NCBI GenBank assembly: GCA_944389475.1
Contig: CALXMM010000001.1
Location: 62,001-126,000, forward strand
Length of the DNA: 64,000 nt
From: an uncultured Clostridia bacterium
GTDB taxonomy: Bacteria > Bacillota > Clostridia > TANB77 > CAG-508
Direction: 5' to 3'
The notes under the pieces are model-generated. The model worked only from the letters and a program-made list of their open reading frames with translations. It was not told the origin of the DNA and made no database searches. Position numbers and translations under genes: made by a program. Shown here piece after piece: positions 9,390 through 18,700 of this stretch (position 1 is its first letter; each line of letters opens with the position of its first letter).

Positions 9390-10802
9390 ATGAAGATTTG
9401 TTTTATATTAGAAGGATGTTATCCATATGTTTATGGAGGAGTATCTACGTGGGTAAATCAATATATTTTGTCAAAACCAGAGCACGAATTTATACTATTA
9501 ACAATTGGTGCCAATAAAAGAGATAGACATAAATTTGTATATGATATACCGAAAAATGTAATTAAAATAGAAGAAATATTTTTAGATGAAGATGTAGAGG
9601 TTAATTCAAAAGCAAATAAATATATAAGCTCAGATATATTTTTAAAAGAAATAAAAAATCTTATTTTGGGCGAAAAGGTTAATTGGAAAAATATATTTGA
9701 TGAAGTAAAAAATCCAAATTGGAATGATAATGACTTTTTTGAAGGAAAACAATATTTAAATATTATAAATGATATAGCAAAAAATGAACTTAAGGAAGAT
9801 GGCTTTTTAGAAGTATTTTTTGGAATTAAGTCAATGCTAAAGCCATTATTACAATTATTAGCAATACCAATACCGGATGCAGATATTTATCATTCAGCTT
9901 CAACAGGATATGCAGGAATTTTAGGAGCGCTAGCAAAATATAAAACTAATAAACCATTTATCCTAACTGAGCATGGAATATATCCAAGAGAAAGAGAAGA
10001 AGAGTTGCTTGCTTGCGATTGGTTGGATGATTCAATGAAAAAAATTTGGATACAGTTCTTTTACAATATTTCGAGTATTGCGTATGAAAAAGCCACATTT
10101 GTAACATCTTTATTTGAGGCTTCTAAAGCAACTCAAATTGCTTTGGGATGTGATAAAGATAAATGTTATGTTATTCCAAATGGAATAAATTATAAACAAT
10201 ATGAAATAATGCCGGACAAAAAAGAAAATGGATTTACAGATATTGGAGCATTTATACGTTTTTCTAGAATTAAAGATGTAAAAACATTATTATATTCATT
10301 TTATGAAACGCATGCTAAATGCAATAATGCAAGATTACATATTTTTGGTGCAACTAACGACAAGGAATATAAAAAAGAATGTTTAGAAATAATAGATTCT
10401 TTAGGACTAAAAGAATGTGTAACCGTTTATGGACAAATAAATCCTTTAGATTATATGCCACGTATGGATTTTACAATATTAACAAGCATTTCAGAAGGTC
10501 AACCACTTACGATACTGGAATCATTTGCAGCTAGGAGACCTGTTGTATGCACGAATGTAGGATGTTGTAGGGAGCTAATAGAAGGAAATAACGATGGAAT
10601 TGGAAAAGCAGGAATTTGTTGCACACCTATGGACATATCTGGAATAGCAAGGGCAATGATTACTTTATGTCAAGATAAAGATTTATGTAAAAAACTTGGT
10701 AGAAATGGTTTAGAAAGAGTAAAGAAAAATTATACATACGAAAAAATGATAAATGGATATTTTGAATTATATGAAAAGGGGATAAAAAATTGGCAGGGAT
10801 AG
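9390..10802 (+). CDS. pelF: PelF-type glycosyltransferase (GT4)
   Basis: 470 residues, cytoplasmic. PelF is the retaining GT-B enzyme that polymerises UDP-GalNAc/GlcNAc in Pel synthesis. The opening CFILEGCYPYVYGGVSTWV is the hallmark of PelF. It continues with FILTEHGIYPREREEE and VIPNGINY, and a GT4 EX7E motif (E369 and E377 in SEGQPLTILE), then RRPVVCTNVGCCRELIEG. Length is close to the family's. It starts four bases after pelA-like and overlaps the PelG start by 13 bases, so the two are probably translationally coupled. This is the best recognised gene of the operon and anchors the identity of the others. Confidence 0.93.
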   Translation: MKICFILEGCYPYVYGGVSTWVNQYILSKPEHEFILLTIGANKRDRHKFVYDIPKNVIKIEEIFLDEDVEVNSKANKYISSDIFLKEIKNLILGEKVNWKNIFDEVKNPNWNDNDFFEGKQYLNIINDIAKNELKEDGFLEVFFGIKSMLKPLLQLLAIPIPDADIYHSASTGYAGILGALAKYKTNKPFILTEHGIYPREREEELLACDWLDDSMKKIWIQFFYNISSIAYEKATFVTSLFEASKATQIALGCDKDKCYVIPNGINYKQYEIMPDKKENGFTDIGAFIRFSRIKDVKTLLYSFYETHAKCNNARLHIFGATNDKEYKKECLEIIDSLGLKECVTVYGQINPLDYMPRMDFTILTSISEGQPLTILESFAARRPVVCTNVGCCRELIEGNNDGIGKAGICCTPMDISGIARAMITLCQDKDLCKKLGRNGLERVKKNYTYEKMINGYFELYEKGIKNWQG

Positions 10803-13627
10803 GTTTTGAACTAAATAAATTAATAAATAAAAAGAATTTTTTTAGTAAAGTAAGTGGATATTTTTATACAGCTAGTTCATGTTTAGGCTCTATGATATTA
10901 GGATTTGTTTTAATATTTGTAATACAAGCAATAGCTAGAGCTTTAGGGCAAGATAGTATAACATCTCAAAGATTTACAGGTTATATAACAAATACGGTAT
11001 TTTTATCAATGATAATTTTTGGATTTTTTTCATTAGTATTATCAAGATATATTTCCGATTTATTATATAGCAAAAAAGAAGAAAGATTATTATCTTCCTT
11101 TTGGGGAATTGTAGCTATAATTATTCCAATTTCTATATTAATTTATACCCCAATTTTGTTAATATCAAAAGTGCAATCCATTGACATTATACTTTTATTG
11201 GTATTACTTTCAGAATTTGTTTGTACTTGGATAGCTACTTTATATGTTACAATATTAAAAAATTATAAAAAAATAACTTTAGCATTTTTAATATCCATGA
11301 TTATATCTATTTTAATAATTCTAGCTTTTTATTATATTAAAATGATTAATATGGAAATAATGCTTTTAATAATTATTGCAAGTTATGGATTTGTTTTAAC
11401 ATTTTTAATAAATCTTTTACGAAAAGAATTTAAAAGCGAAGACAAAAATACATATGAATTTCTAAAATATTTTTCTAAATATCCAATATTGGCTCTTACT
11501 GGTTTATTCACAACATTAGGCACATTGATTCATTTTTATATAATGTGGTTTAGTCAATATGGAAATGAAATACAAGGATTAATACATAGTTCGCCAACCT
11601 ATGACTTTCCGGCTATTATTGCATATTTTTCAACTATTATTACTAGCATAACATTTGTAGCAATATTAGAGCCACATTTTTATAAAAAATATGCTAAGTA
11701 CTTTAAACTTATAAATTCTTCAGGGAATTATAAAGAATTGCAAGTAGCAAAACAAGAAATGGTATTAACATTAAAAGTTGAATTAAGAAACTTAATTATT
11801 AGGCAAATTGTAACAACAATATTATTTATAATAGTAATTAGTAAGATATTGTCAGATATTAATATTGGTATGAGCAAAACTATGATAGAGACTTTTAAGG
11901 TTTTATGTGCGGGTTATTCATTACAGGCAATAGGAAATGTAATATTACAATTACAGCTTTATTTTTCAGATAATAAAGGAGCTTTTGTTACTTCTGTTGT
12001 CTTCTTGTTAGTAACAACTGTAGTAACAATCTTAACTCTATTTTTAGATATTTCATTCTTAGGTGTAGGAGTGTTATTTGGTGGAGCTTTAATGGCAATT
12101 GTAGGCGATAAAAGATTAGAGAATTATTTAAATGATTTGGAATTTAATGTGTTAAATCAAAAAGAGAAGGAAACGAAAAATAGACTTTTTGTGTTAATAG
12201 AAAGAGCTTCTTTAAAAGTAAGAAAAATAAATAAAAATAAAATAATTAATCGAATAGCTAGTATAGGAACAATTGTTATATTAGTTTGCGTACTTGCAGT
12301 TAATGTCTTTAAAGGAGAAAGAGTGTCAACACAAACATATTTACCTCAAGAAACGGATGATATTCTTAATAATCCGGGAGTAGGATTAGCACCATGGGCA
12401 AAAAGCGAAAGTACATTACAATTAAATACGAAATTAGTATATATAGATTTATCATGGGCTGAGTGGGAACCAAGAAAAGGAGTTTATGATTACGAAGGTT
12501 TCGAAAATAAAAATCATATAAACGAATATAAACAGCAAGGAAGACAAGCGGTATTTAGATTTTATATGGATTATCCATCAACTGAATCACATAAAGATAT
12601 TCCTGATTGGCTATATAACGAAATTGATGGTGATGGAACTTGGTATAATACTAGTTATGGAAAAGGATTTTCTCCAAATTATAACAATCAAAAATTAATA
12701 GATTATCATAAAAAAGCTATTGAGGCATTTACACAAAGATATGGAGATGATGATTTCTTTGTATATGTTGAATTAGGAAGTTTAGGACATTGGGGTGAAT
12801 GGCATGTAAACAAAGATGAAGGACTTAAAGGAATGCCAGATTATGATATAAGAGAAAAGTATGTAGAGCCATATGTTTTAAATTTTAAAAAATCTAAGTT
12901 TTTGATGAGATACTCTTTAAAAGAAACGGAAAAATATAATTTTGGTTTATATAATGATATGACAGGTGATCAGAATGAAACAAATTATTGGTTTGAAGGT
13001 ATGCAAGGAACTGAAGTGTGGGAACAAACCGAAAATGAAAAGATGGCTAATAATATAAATAAATGGAAAACAATGCCTATAGGGGGAGAATTTGCATCTT
13101 CATATAGTAATGCATATTTCCTAAAGGATCATTTAGATATGACAATCTTTTTATTAAAACAAAGTCATCAATCTTTTATTGGACCAAAAGTAATAATAGA
13201 TGAAGAAGATGGTGCTAACTATAAAAAGCAAATGGATGAAATATTAAAAGTATTAGGACATAGATTATATGTTGAGAGAGCTACAATTAAAAGGCAAAAT
13301 TCTAATAAGTTAAATGTATCTTTAAATTTAAAAAATGATGGAACAGCACCAATATATACGGATACTCAATTAGCAATATATATTTATGATAATAATGGTA
13401 ATATGATATCTAAATCTGTAGCAACAAACTTTAATCCTGGAACAATATTACCAGATAATGTTGCTCAAAATGTAAATTTACAACTAGATACTAGCAATTT
13501 AGAAAGTAATACAACTTATAATTTATGTATAGCTCTAGAAGATAGAAACACAAATAATCCAATTATAGAATTAGCAATGCAAAAATATAAAGATAAGGTT
13601 TACAAAATTGGACAATTCAATTGGTAA
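10790..13627 (+). CDS. pelG: PelG flippase fused to a DUF4832-like glycosidase-type domain
   Basis: 945 residues from a TTG start with an AAGGGGAT site; MAGIGFELNKL is the usual PelG opening. Residues 1-460 hold 12 hydrophobic helices of a MOP-family flippase such as PelG, which exports the Pel polymer with PelD, E and F. A thirteenth helix at ~485-506 follows. Residues ~515-945 resemble a DUF4832-type TIM-barrel: LNNPGVGLAPWA, LSWAEWEPRKGVYDYE, VELGSLGHWGEWH (about 659-671, two candidate acidic catalytic residues) and MPIGGEFAS, ending in a beta-sandwich-like stretch. With twelve helices the flippase ends inside; the thirteenth would place the extra domain outside. Ordinary PelG is about 450-500 residues, so this is a real fusion and not an overlap of two ORFs. 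Confidence 0.88.
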   Translation: MAGIGFELNKLINKKNFFSKVSGYFYTASSCLGSMILGFVLIFVIQAIARALGQDSITSQRFTGYITNTVFLSMIIFGFFSLVLSRYISDLLYSKKEERLLSSFWGIVAIIIPISILIYTPILLISKVQSIDIILLLVLLSEFVCTWIATLYVTILKNYKKITLAFLISMIISILIILAFYYIKMINMEIMLLIIIASYGFVLTFLINLLRKEFKSEDKNTYEFLKYFSKYPILALTGLFTTLGTLIHFYIMWFSQYGNEIQGLIHSSPTYDFPAIIAYFSTIITSITFVAILEPHFYKKYAKYFKLINSSGNYKELQVAKQEMVLTLKVELRNLIIRQIVTTILFIIVISKILSDINIGMSKTMIETFKVLCAGYSLQAIGNVILQLQLYFSDNKGAFVTSVVFLLVTTVVTILTLFLDISFLGVGVLFGGALMAIVGDKRLENYLNDLEFNVLNQKEKETKNRLFVLIERASLKVRKINKNKIINRIASIGTIVILVCVLAVNVFKGERVSTQTYLPQETDDILNNPGVGLAPWAKSESTLQLNTKLVYIDLSWAEWEPRKGVYDYEGFENKNHINEYKQQGRQAVFRFYMDYPSTESHKDIPDWLYNEIDGDGTWYNTSYGKGFSPNYNNQKLIDYHKKAIEAFTQRYGDDDFFVYVELGSLGHWGEWHVNKDEGLKGMPDYDIREKYVEPYVLNFKKSKFLMRYSLKETEKYNFGLYNDMTGDQNETNYWFEGMQGTEVWEQTENEKMANNINKWKTMPIGGEFASSYSNAYFLKDHLDMTIFLLKQSHQSFIGPKVIIDEEDGANYKKQMDEILKVLGHRLYVERATIKRQNSNKLNVSLNLKNDGTAPIYTDTQLAIYIYDNNGNMISKSVATNFNPGTILPDNVAQNVNLQLDTSNLESNTTYNLCIALEDRNTNNPIIELAMQKYKDKVYKIGQFNW

Positions 13628-13704
13628 AATAAAAAGATTTATAAAAAACAACTTAGAATAGTCTGGAGTGAACTCACTTTAGTGGACATGAATTAAAAAA
13701 GATT

Positions 13705-13739
13705 ATGGGACTACATTAACTTGTAGTCTCATATTTTTT
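13705..13739 (+). terminator. Terminator of the pel-type operon
   Basis: ATGGGACTACA at 13705-13715 pairs with TGTAGTCTCAT at 13722-13732, followed by six T residues. Confidence 0.85.
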
Positions 13740-13863
13740 CTTTGACTTTACATTAAAAAATTTTTAGTATAGAAATAATGAACAAATGCCTAAAATTTGT
13801 ACATTTCAACATTATGTATACCTGCTAAAACTCCCTTATCCGTAAGAAAAATTTAGAAAATTG

Positions 13864-13892
13864 TTTACAAATTGGAAAATTTGGTATATAAT
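13864..13892 (+). promoter_or_regulatory. SigA-type promoter of the 34-codon peptide / surface-protein locus
   Basis: TTTACA at 13864-13869, a 17-base spacer and a perfect TATAAT at 13887-13892. It is the only convincing promoter between the pel-type operon and the LPXTG gene. Confidence 0.75.
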
Positions 13893-13961
13893 AGTTTCGG
13901 TTTTTATTTTATACATAAATGAGAATATAGTTGGAGTTAAAGATAAAAAGAGGGGTTAAAA

Positions 13962-14066
13962 ATGGAAAAAGTAAGCAAAGGTATTAATTCCGTAAGTAAA
14001 TATAATATTGGAATTAATTCAAATGGCAAATATTATTTTTGTCACATATTTTGCCATGCACTTTAA
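13962..14066 (+). CDS. 34-residue leader or signal-type peptide
   Basis: A short ORF with an AGAGGGG site 6 bases before ATG. The peptide has an internal repeat (GINSVSKYN then GINSNGKYY) and a distinctive C-terminus FCHIFCHAL with two Cys-His pairs. It sits inside a complete transcription unit: promoter at 13864 and a strong terminator at 14073. Two stem-loops fold within the coding sequence: a 9-bp ATTAATTCC/GGAATTAAT stem near 13983-14018 and one spanning 14024-14056. It could be a leader peptide for attenuation of the downstream sortase operon, a secreted signalling peptide, or a modified peptide precursor; no processing or export genes lie nearby. No family recognised. Confidence 0.5.
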   Translation: MEKVSKGINSVSKYNIGINSNGKYYFCHIFCHAL

Positions 14067-14072
14067 TATGAT

Positions 14073-14128
14073 AAACTTAAGATTTTAATAGCAATTAATG
14101 TAAAGAAATCTTAGGTTTATATTTTTTT
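14073..14128 (+). terminator. Terminator between the 34-codon ORF and the LPXTG gene
   Basis: AAACTTAAGATTT (14073-14085) pairs with AAATCTTAGGTTT (14106-14118) and is followed by seven T residues. It begins six bases past the ORF's stop codon. Only 42 bases separate it from the next start codon, so the sortase operon probably depends on readthrough. Confidence 0.8.
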
Positions 14129-14170
14129 ACAAAATTTTTATCTTCTAACAAAATTAAGGAGGGGGAAAGT

Positions 14171-15181
14171 ATGAAAAGCTTTACTAAAAAGCTAGCCATT
14201 TTACTAATTGCATTATTAACAATTGTAACATTAATGCCTTTAAGCAAAGTATTTGCTGCTAATGAAGACATACAATTAGTTAAAGCTACAAATGGTAATA
14301 TTGTTATTTATGTAAATGGATTAGAAAAGAATGATTTTGCTTATGCTTTATCAAATAAAGAGGGAGCAACTGAAGGAGAATTAACATATAAAAAATCAGT
14401 GCTAGATAGTGAAAATAGTGAAGAAGCAAATTATGTAGCAGTAGTTACACCAGAAGAATTAAGTCAAAATGGTTATTTATATGTAAAGAAAAATGGTGAA
14501 GATGTAGCAAATACAATTCAAATTAATGCAGATGTAAACAATATGTTTACACAAGAACAAATGAGCTTAGTTGAAAATACAACTAAAAGAATTGCAACAG
14601 AAGTTATAACAGATTCTAACTCTAGAGAGGAAACTGTAAATGAAGTTAAATATACATATACAGTTGGAGGTTTAAAAATTACAGATGACCAAACTGCAAC
14701 ATATTCATATGTTATGGTTAAATTACCAGCAGATGGATATACTAATCTTCAAAATTTAGCTAATGAACTAAATATGAATGATAAAACTGTATGCGATAGA
14801 ATACAGCTAGCTAACGAATTTTACAATCAATATCAAGCATTATTAGATAATGCTAATGCAGAGAATAGTTGGAAAGCAGTAGAGAATATGCAAATATTAC
14901 AAAATGAAGATTATGAAAATAATGAGAACTATGTTGTATTATTAAAAAAGGTTGCAACAGATGGAACAACAACATATGATGCAAAATTTATGAATACAGA
15001 GTTTACAAATACAGAAACTGTAATACCAGCTAGTACTCAAGAAGTTAAAAAACAAGAAACTTCAAAATTACCTATAACAGGTGACAGTATTGCATTATTC
15101 GTTATTTTAGCAGCATTAATAATTATGGCAATATTTGTTTATGTAAGAATGAGAAAAGCAAATAAAAAGGCAGATAAATAA
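14171..15181 (+). CDS. LPXTG-type cell-wall-anchored surface protein
   Basis: 336 residues with a signal peptide (1-29, ending VFAAN), an extracellular region of no recognised family, and a classical sorting signal at the C-terminus: LPITG at residues 300-304, a hydrophobic helix (about 308-327) and a basic tail RMRKANKKADK. A sortase would cut between Thr and Gly and link the protein to peptidoglycan or to a pilus partner. An unusually strong AAGGAGGGGG site precedes the ATG. The next gene, the sortase, overlaps the stop codon by one base (TAATG), so substrate and enzyme are translationally coupled. Confidence 0.85.
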   Translation: MKSFTKKLAILLIALLTIVTLMPLSKVFAANEDIQLVKATNGNIVIYVNGLEKNDFAYALSNKEGATEGELTYKKSVLDSENSEEANYVAVVTPEELSQNGYLYVKKNGEDVANTIQINADVNNMFTQEQMSLVENTTKRIATEVITDSNSREETVNEVKYTYTVGGLKITDDQTATYSYVMVKLPADGYTNLQNLANELNMNDKTVCDRIQLANEFYNQYQALLDNANAENSWKAVENMQILQNEDYENNENYVVLLKKVATDGTTTYDAKFMNTEFTNTETVIPASTQEVKKQETSKLPITGDSIALFVILAALIIMAIFVYVRMRKANKKADK

Positions 15182-15768
15182 TGAAAAATAGAATTTATAA
15201 AATAATCTTTTGTATTTTAATCATTTTAATTATATTTGTTATAGCTCTAATTCTTATAAAAGAAATGAAGAGCAATGAAAATGAAAAGAAAAATCAAGAG
15301 GTTGTAGAAAATTTTTCAAGTATAGATAATAGTCAAAAACAAGAATTAACATTAAATGGCTACAAAGTAATAGGTTTAATAAAAATTCCGGCAATCAATC
15401 TAGAATATCCTATTTTAGATATGGAAATTTCTAATCCGGAGGAAGCAAAGGCTCCAATGAAACTTGCAATAATTAAATATTGGGGCGGAGAAGTTAATGG
15501 ATATGGTAACTTATCACTTGCAGGCCACAATAATTATAATGGAACAATGTTTGGTAAAACCAAGAATTTAAAAGTAGGAGATATAGTTGAATTAACAGAT
15601 TTAAATAATCAAACAATTCAATATCAAATATATGATATTTTTAAAACAGATCCAAACGATGTAACAATATTGGAAACAAAGGATAAAACAATTAGAGAGG
15701 TTACTCTAATTACTTGTACAAATGGTAATAGAGAAAGATTAATATTAAAAGCCAAAGAAATGATATAG
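15181..15768 (+). CDS. Sortase
   Basis: 195 residues with an N-terminal membrane anchor (about 5-28) and an extracellular sortase fold. The catalytic set is visible: His116 in LAGHNNYN, Cys179 in TLITC and Arg186 in NGNRERL. Sortases are membrane transpeptidases that join LPXTG proteins to lipid II or to pilin lysines. The short length, TLITC motif and coupling to a single LPITG gene suit a dedicated housekeeping-like or pilus-assembly sortase; I cannot assign the class safely. The following adhesin gene starts 15 bases downstream. Confidence 0.9.
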   Translation: MKNRIYKIIFCILIILIIFVIALILIKEMKSNENEKKNQEVVENFSSIDNSQKQELTLNGYKVIGLIKIPAINLEYPILDMEISNPEEAKAPMKLAIIKYWGGEVNGYGNLSLAGHNNYNGTMFGKTKNLKVGDIVELTDLNNQTIQYQIYDIFKTDPNDVTILETKDKTIREVTLITCTNGNRERLILKAKEMI

Positions 15769-15783
15769 AAGGAGGAGTTTTTG

Positions 15784-18700
15784 ATGGCAAAGCCAAGTAA
15801 GAAAGCGACAATTATTACAGTTGCTATATTAGCAGTTCTTTTAATAGTTGCTATTGTTGCTGTTGCAGTCTTTTTAAGAGATAAAGGTTCAACAGAAGCT
15901 GCTGGAATGGAATCAGAACAAACTGTAGGTCAAAATGAAAATTCAGAAACAAAGACATCTGAAGAACCAAATCAAGAGACTCAAAGTGCACAAGAATCTT
16001 CTACACCAAGTGGTACAAATACATTAGGTGAGATAGCTTCTAATGCTAATCAACAAACAACTAATGAAGGAACAACACAAAATGCTGGAACACAAGGAAC
16101 TACAACAAGTACAGGAACAGCAGGAACAACTAATGCTGGAACATCAAATACAAATGGTTCTAGCTCAAATGTAGGTACAAATAGTTCAAATGGAACTACT
16201 ACATCTACAGAAAATATTCAAGAATCAACAATCACAAGAACTGATATAGTTAATATACCTGAAAGAAAGGTTTCAGAGGATCATAATGTTTGGTGGGAGC
16301 CAATGAGCATTAGTGCATTATTAGCTTCTGCAAATCCAACAACTAATGATATTGTTGATGTAGAAAAATCAGGAAATGAAGAAGTAGCACAAGGTGAAAC
16401 AATAAACTATACAATAAAGGTTACAAATAAAACAGATAAAAAATTAGAAGGAATAGAAGTTAAAGATGTTTTACCAGAAGAAGTAGATTTAAATTCTATT
16501 CAATATGAAACTGAACCAAAAATGGTTGAAGGAAACATTGTAAAATGGAATGTTGATATTGAACCAAACGCATATGTAGAAATTAAATTTTCTGTAAAAG
16601 TTAAAACTACTGTTGCACCAAATACAGAAATAAAGAACTCAGCTATTGCAAATGGTAAAACAAGTAATGAAGTTATAACAAAAGTAGATGAAGCAACTGT
16701 ATCTGTACCAGTATCAAAAGAGATACAAGCAGGAGATAGTGATGCAGCAAAAGCATATCCAATAAGTGGAGCAGTTGTAACATTAAAGGGAACAGATGGT
16801 TCAACACAAGATGTAACATTAAATAAAGATAATAATTATGCATATGAATTTAAAGATTTAGCTAAATATGATGCACAAGGAAATGAAATTACATATACAG
16901 CAGAAGAATCAGCAATAAAAGGAGAAGAAGAAGAATTTAAACATTATAAACAAGATGAATCAAAAGGAGAAGGACAATTTGTAAACACATTTGACCCATC
17001 AACTGTACAAGATGAAACAACAGAACTTCCTGTACATAAAGATATCGTTACAAATAATAGTGATGCAGCAAAAGCATATGCAATAACAGGAGTAGTTGTA
17101 ACATTGGAAGGAACAAATGTAGAACCAATAACATTAAATGAAGCAAATAACTATACAGGAAAATTCACAGGCTTAAAGAAATATGATGAAGAAGGAAATT
17201 TAATTAAATATAATGCAGAAGAATCAGCAATAGCAGAAGAAGAAGCAGCATTTAATCATTATACAAAAACAGAAAATGAAGAAGGACAATTTGTAAATAC
17301 ATTTGACCCATCAACAGTGCAAGATAAAACAGAACTTACAGTTACAAAGACTTGGGATGATATGGATAACAATTTTAAGACTAGACCTAAAAGTGGTGCT
17401 ATTAAAGTAAACTTAAAAGCTAATGGTAAAATAGTACAAAAAGATGTTTCTATAAAGGCTAGTGAAGGTTGGACATATACTTTTAGAGATTTAAATAAAT
17501 ATGATTCAACTGGAAAAATTATAGATTATACTGTTGAAGAAGAGCTAATTCCAAATTACAATTATCCACCAACATATAATAAAACTGATAATGGATACGA
17601 AATTGTAAATAAAGCTGATTTAAAAGAAACAAGTATAGATAAAACAGTTGTAGGAATTAAGCAAGTAGGTTCAGAAAATCCCAATACAATAGACACAGAA
17701 ATTCCACAACCAGATTTAGATGAAAATGAAATAGAAAAAACTTATAAATTAAATGCTAGTTTAGGTGATACTATTATTTACAATATAAGAGTAAATAATG
17801 ATGGAAATACAAAATTAAATAATGTTACAGTAACTGATGACAAAGCAGTAACAATTATAGGAGTAACACCTATTAAAAATGGAACTAAAGGAAATAAGAC
17901 TGAAGTTAATATTCCAACAACAGCAAATACTAATTTATTATTAGCAGCAGTTAATAAAACAACATTAGATGTTGGAGAAGGATATATCTTTACAGTATCA
18001 TATACATTAGGTCAAGCTGATATTGCTGATGTATCAGAATTCTCTAATAAAGCAACAATAGATTCTGATGAAACAGATCCAGAATCAAGTACATCAACTG
18101 TTAATACAAATGTAAAATTTGACCACGAGTTAACAAAGAAAATTATGTCTGTTGAAGGAAGAGATGTATCTAACCCAACACAAACTATAGTAGATTCAAC
18201 AACAATAGTTAATACATATTCTGACAAAGCAAATAAGGGCGAAACTATAACATATAAAATAACAGCTGAAAATAAAGGAACTACAACAATTAGTAATTTG
18301 AAATTAACAGATAATAGAGATGTATATGTAGAATCAATAAAATTCTCAACACAAAAAGATAGTATTCCAGTTAATAAAAACATAACAGTAGAAGAGAACT
18401 TATTAAATAGTGATACTTATGAATTAGCACCAGGAGAAACAGTAGAAGTTGTTGTAACATATGAAATTGGAAGTATGAGTAAGGACAATACAGGTGCAGA
18501 AGAATTAAACATTGAAAATATAACAAACCTATACGGAGATGCTTTTGATCCAAGTTCAAATGATCCAAATAATAGTTACAAAGATGTAAAAGATGAAGCA
18601 AGAGCAGAAATTACTGCAACAATGAAAGCTAATATATCAATTAGTAAAAAATCAGACAAAGGAAATAAAGAACTAGAACCAGGAGATAAAATAAAATATA

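Noticed and set aside
5854-13627. The operon first considered as a teichoic acid or capsule cluster
   Set aside because: PelF opening residues and PelG opening residues are specific, and the five-gene order matches pel operons.
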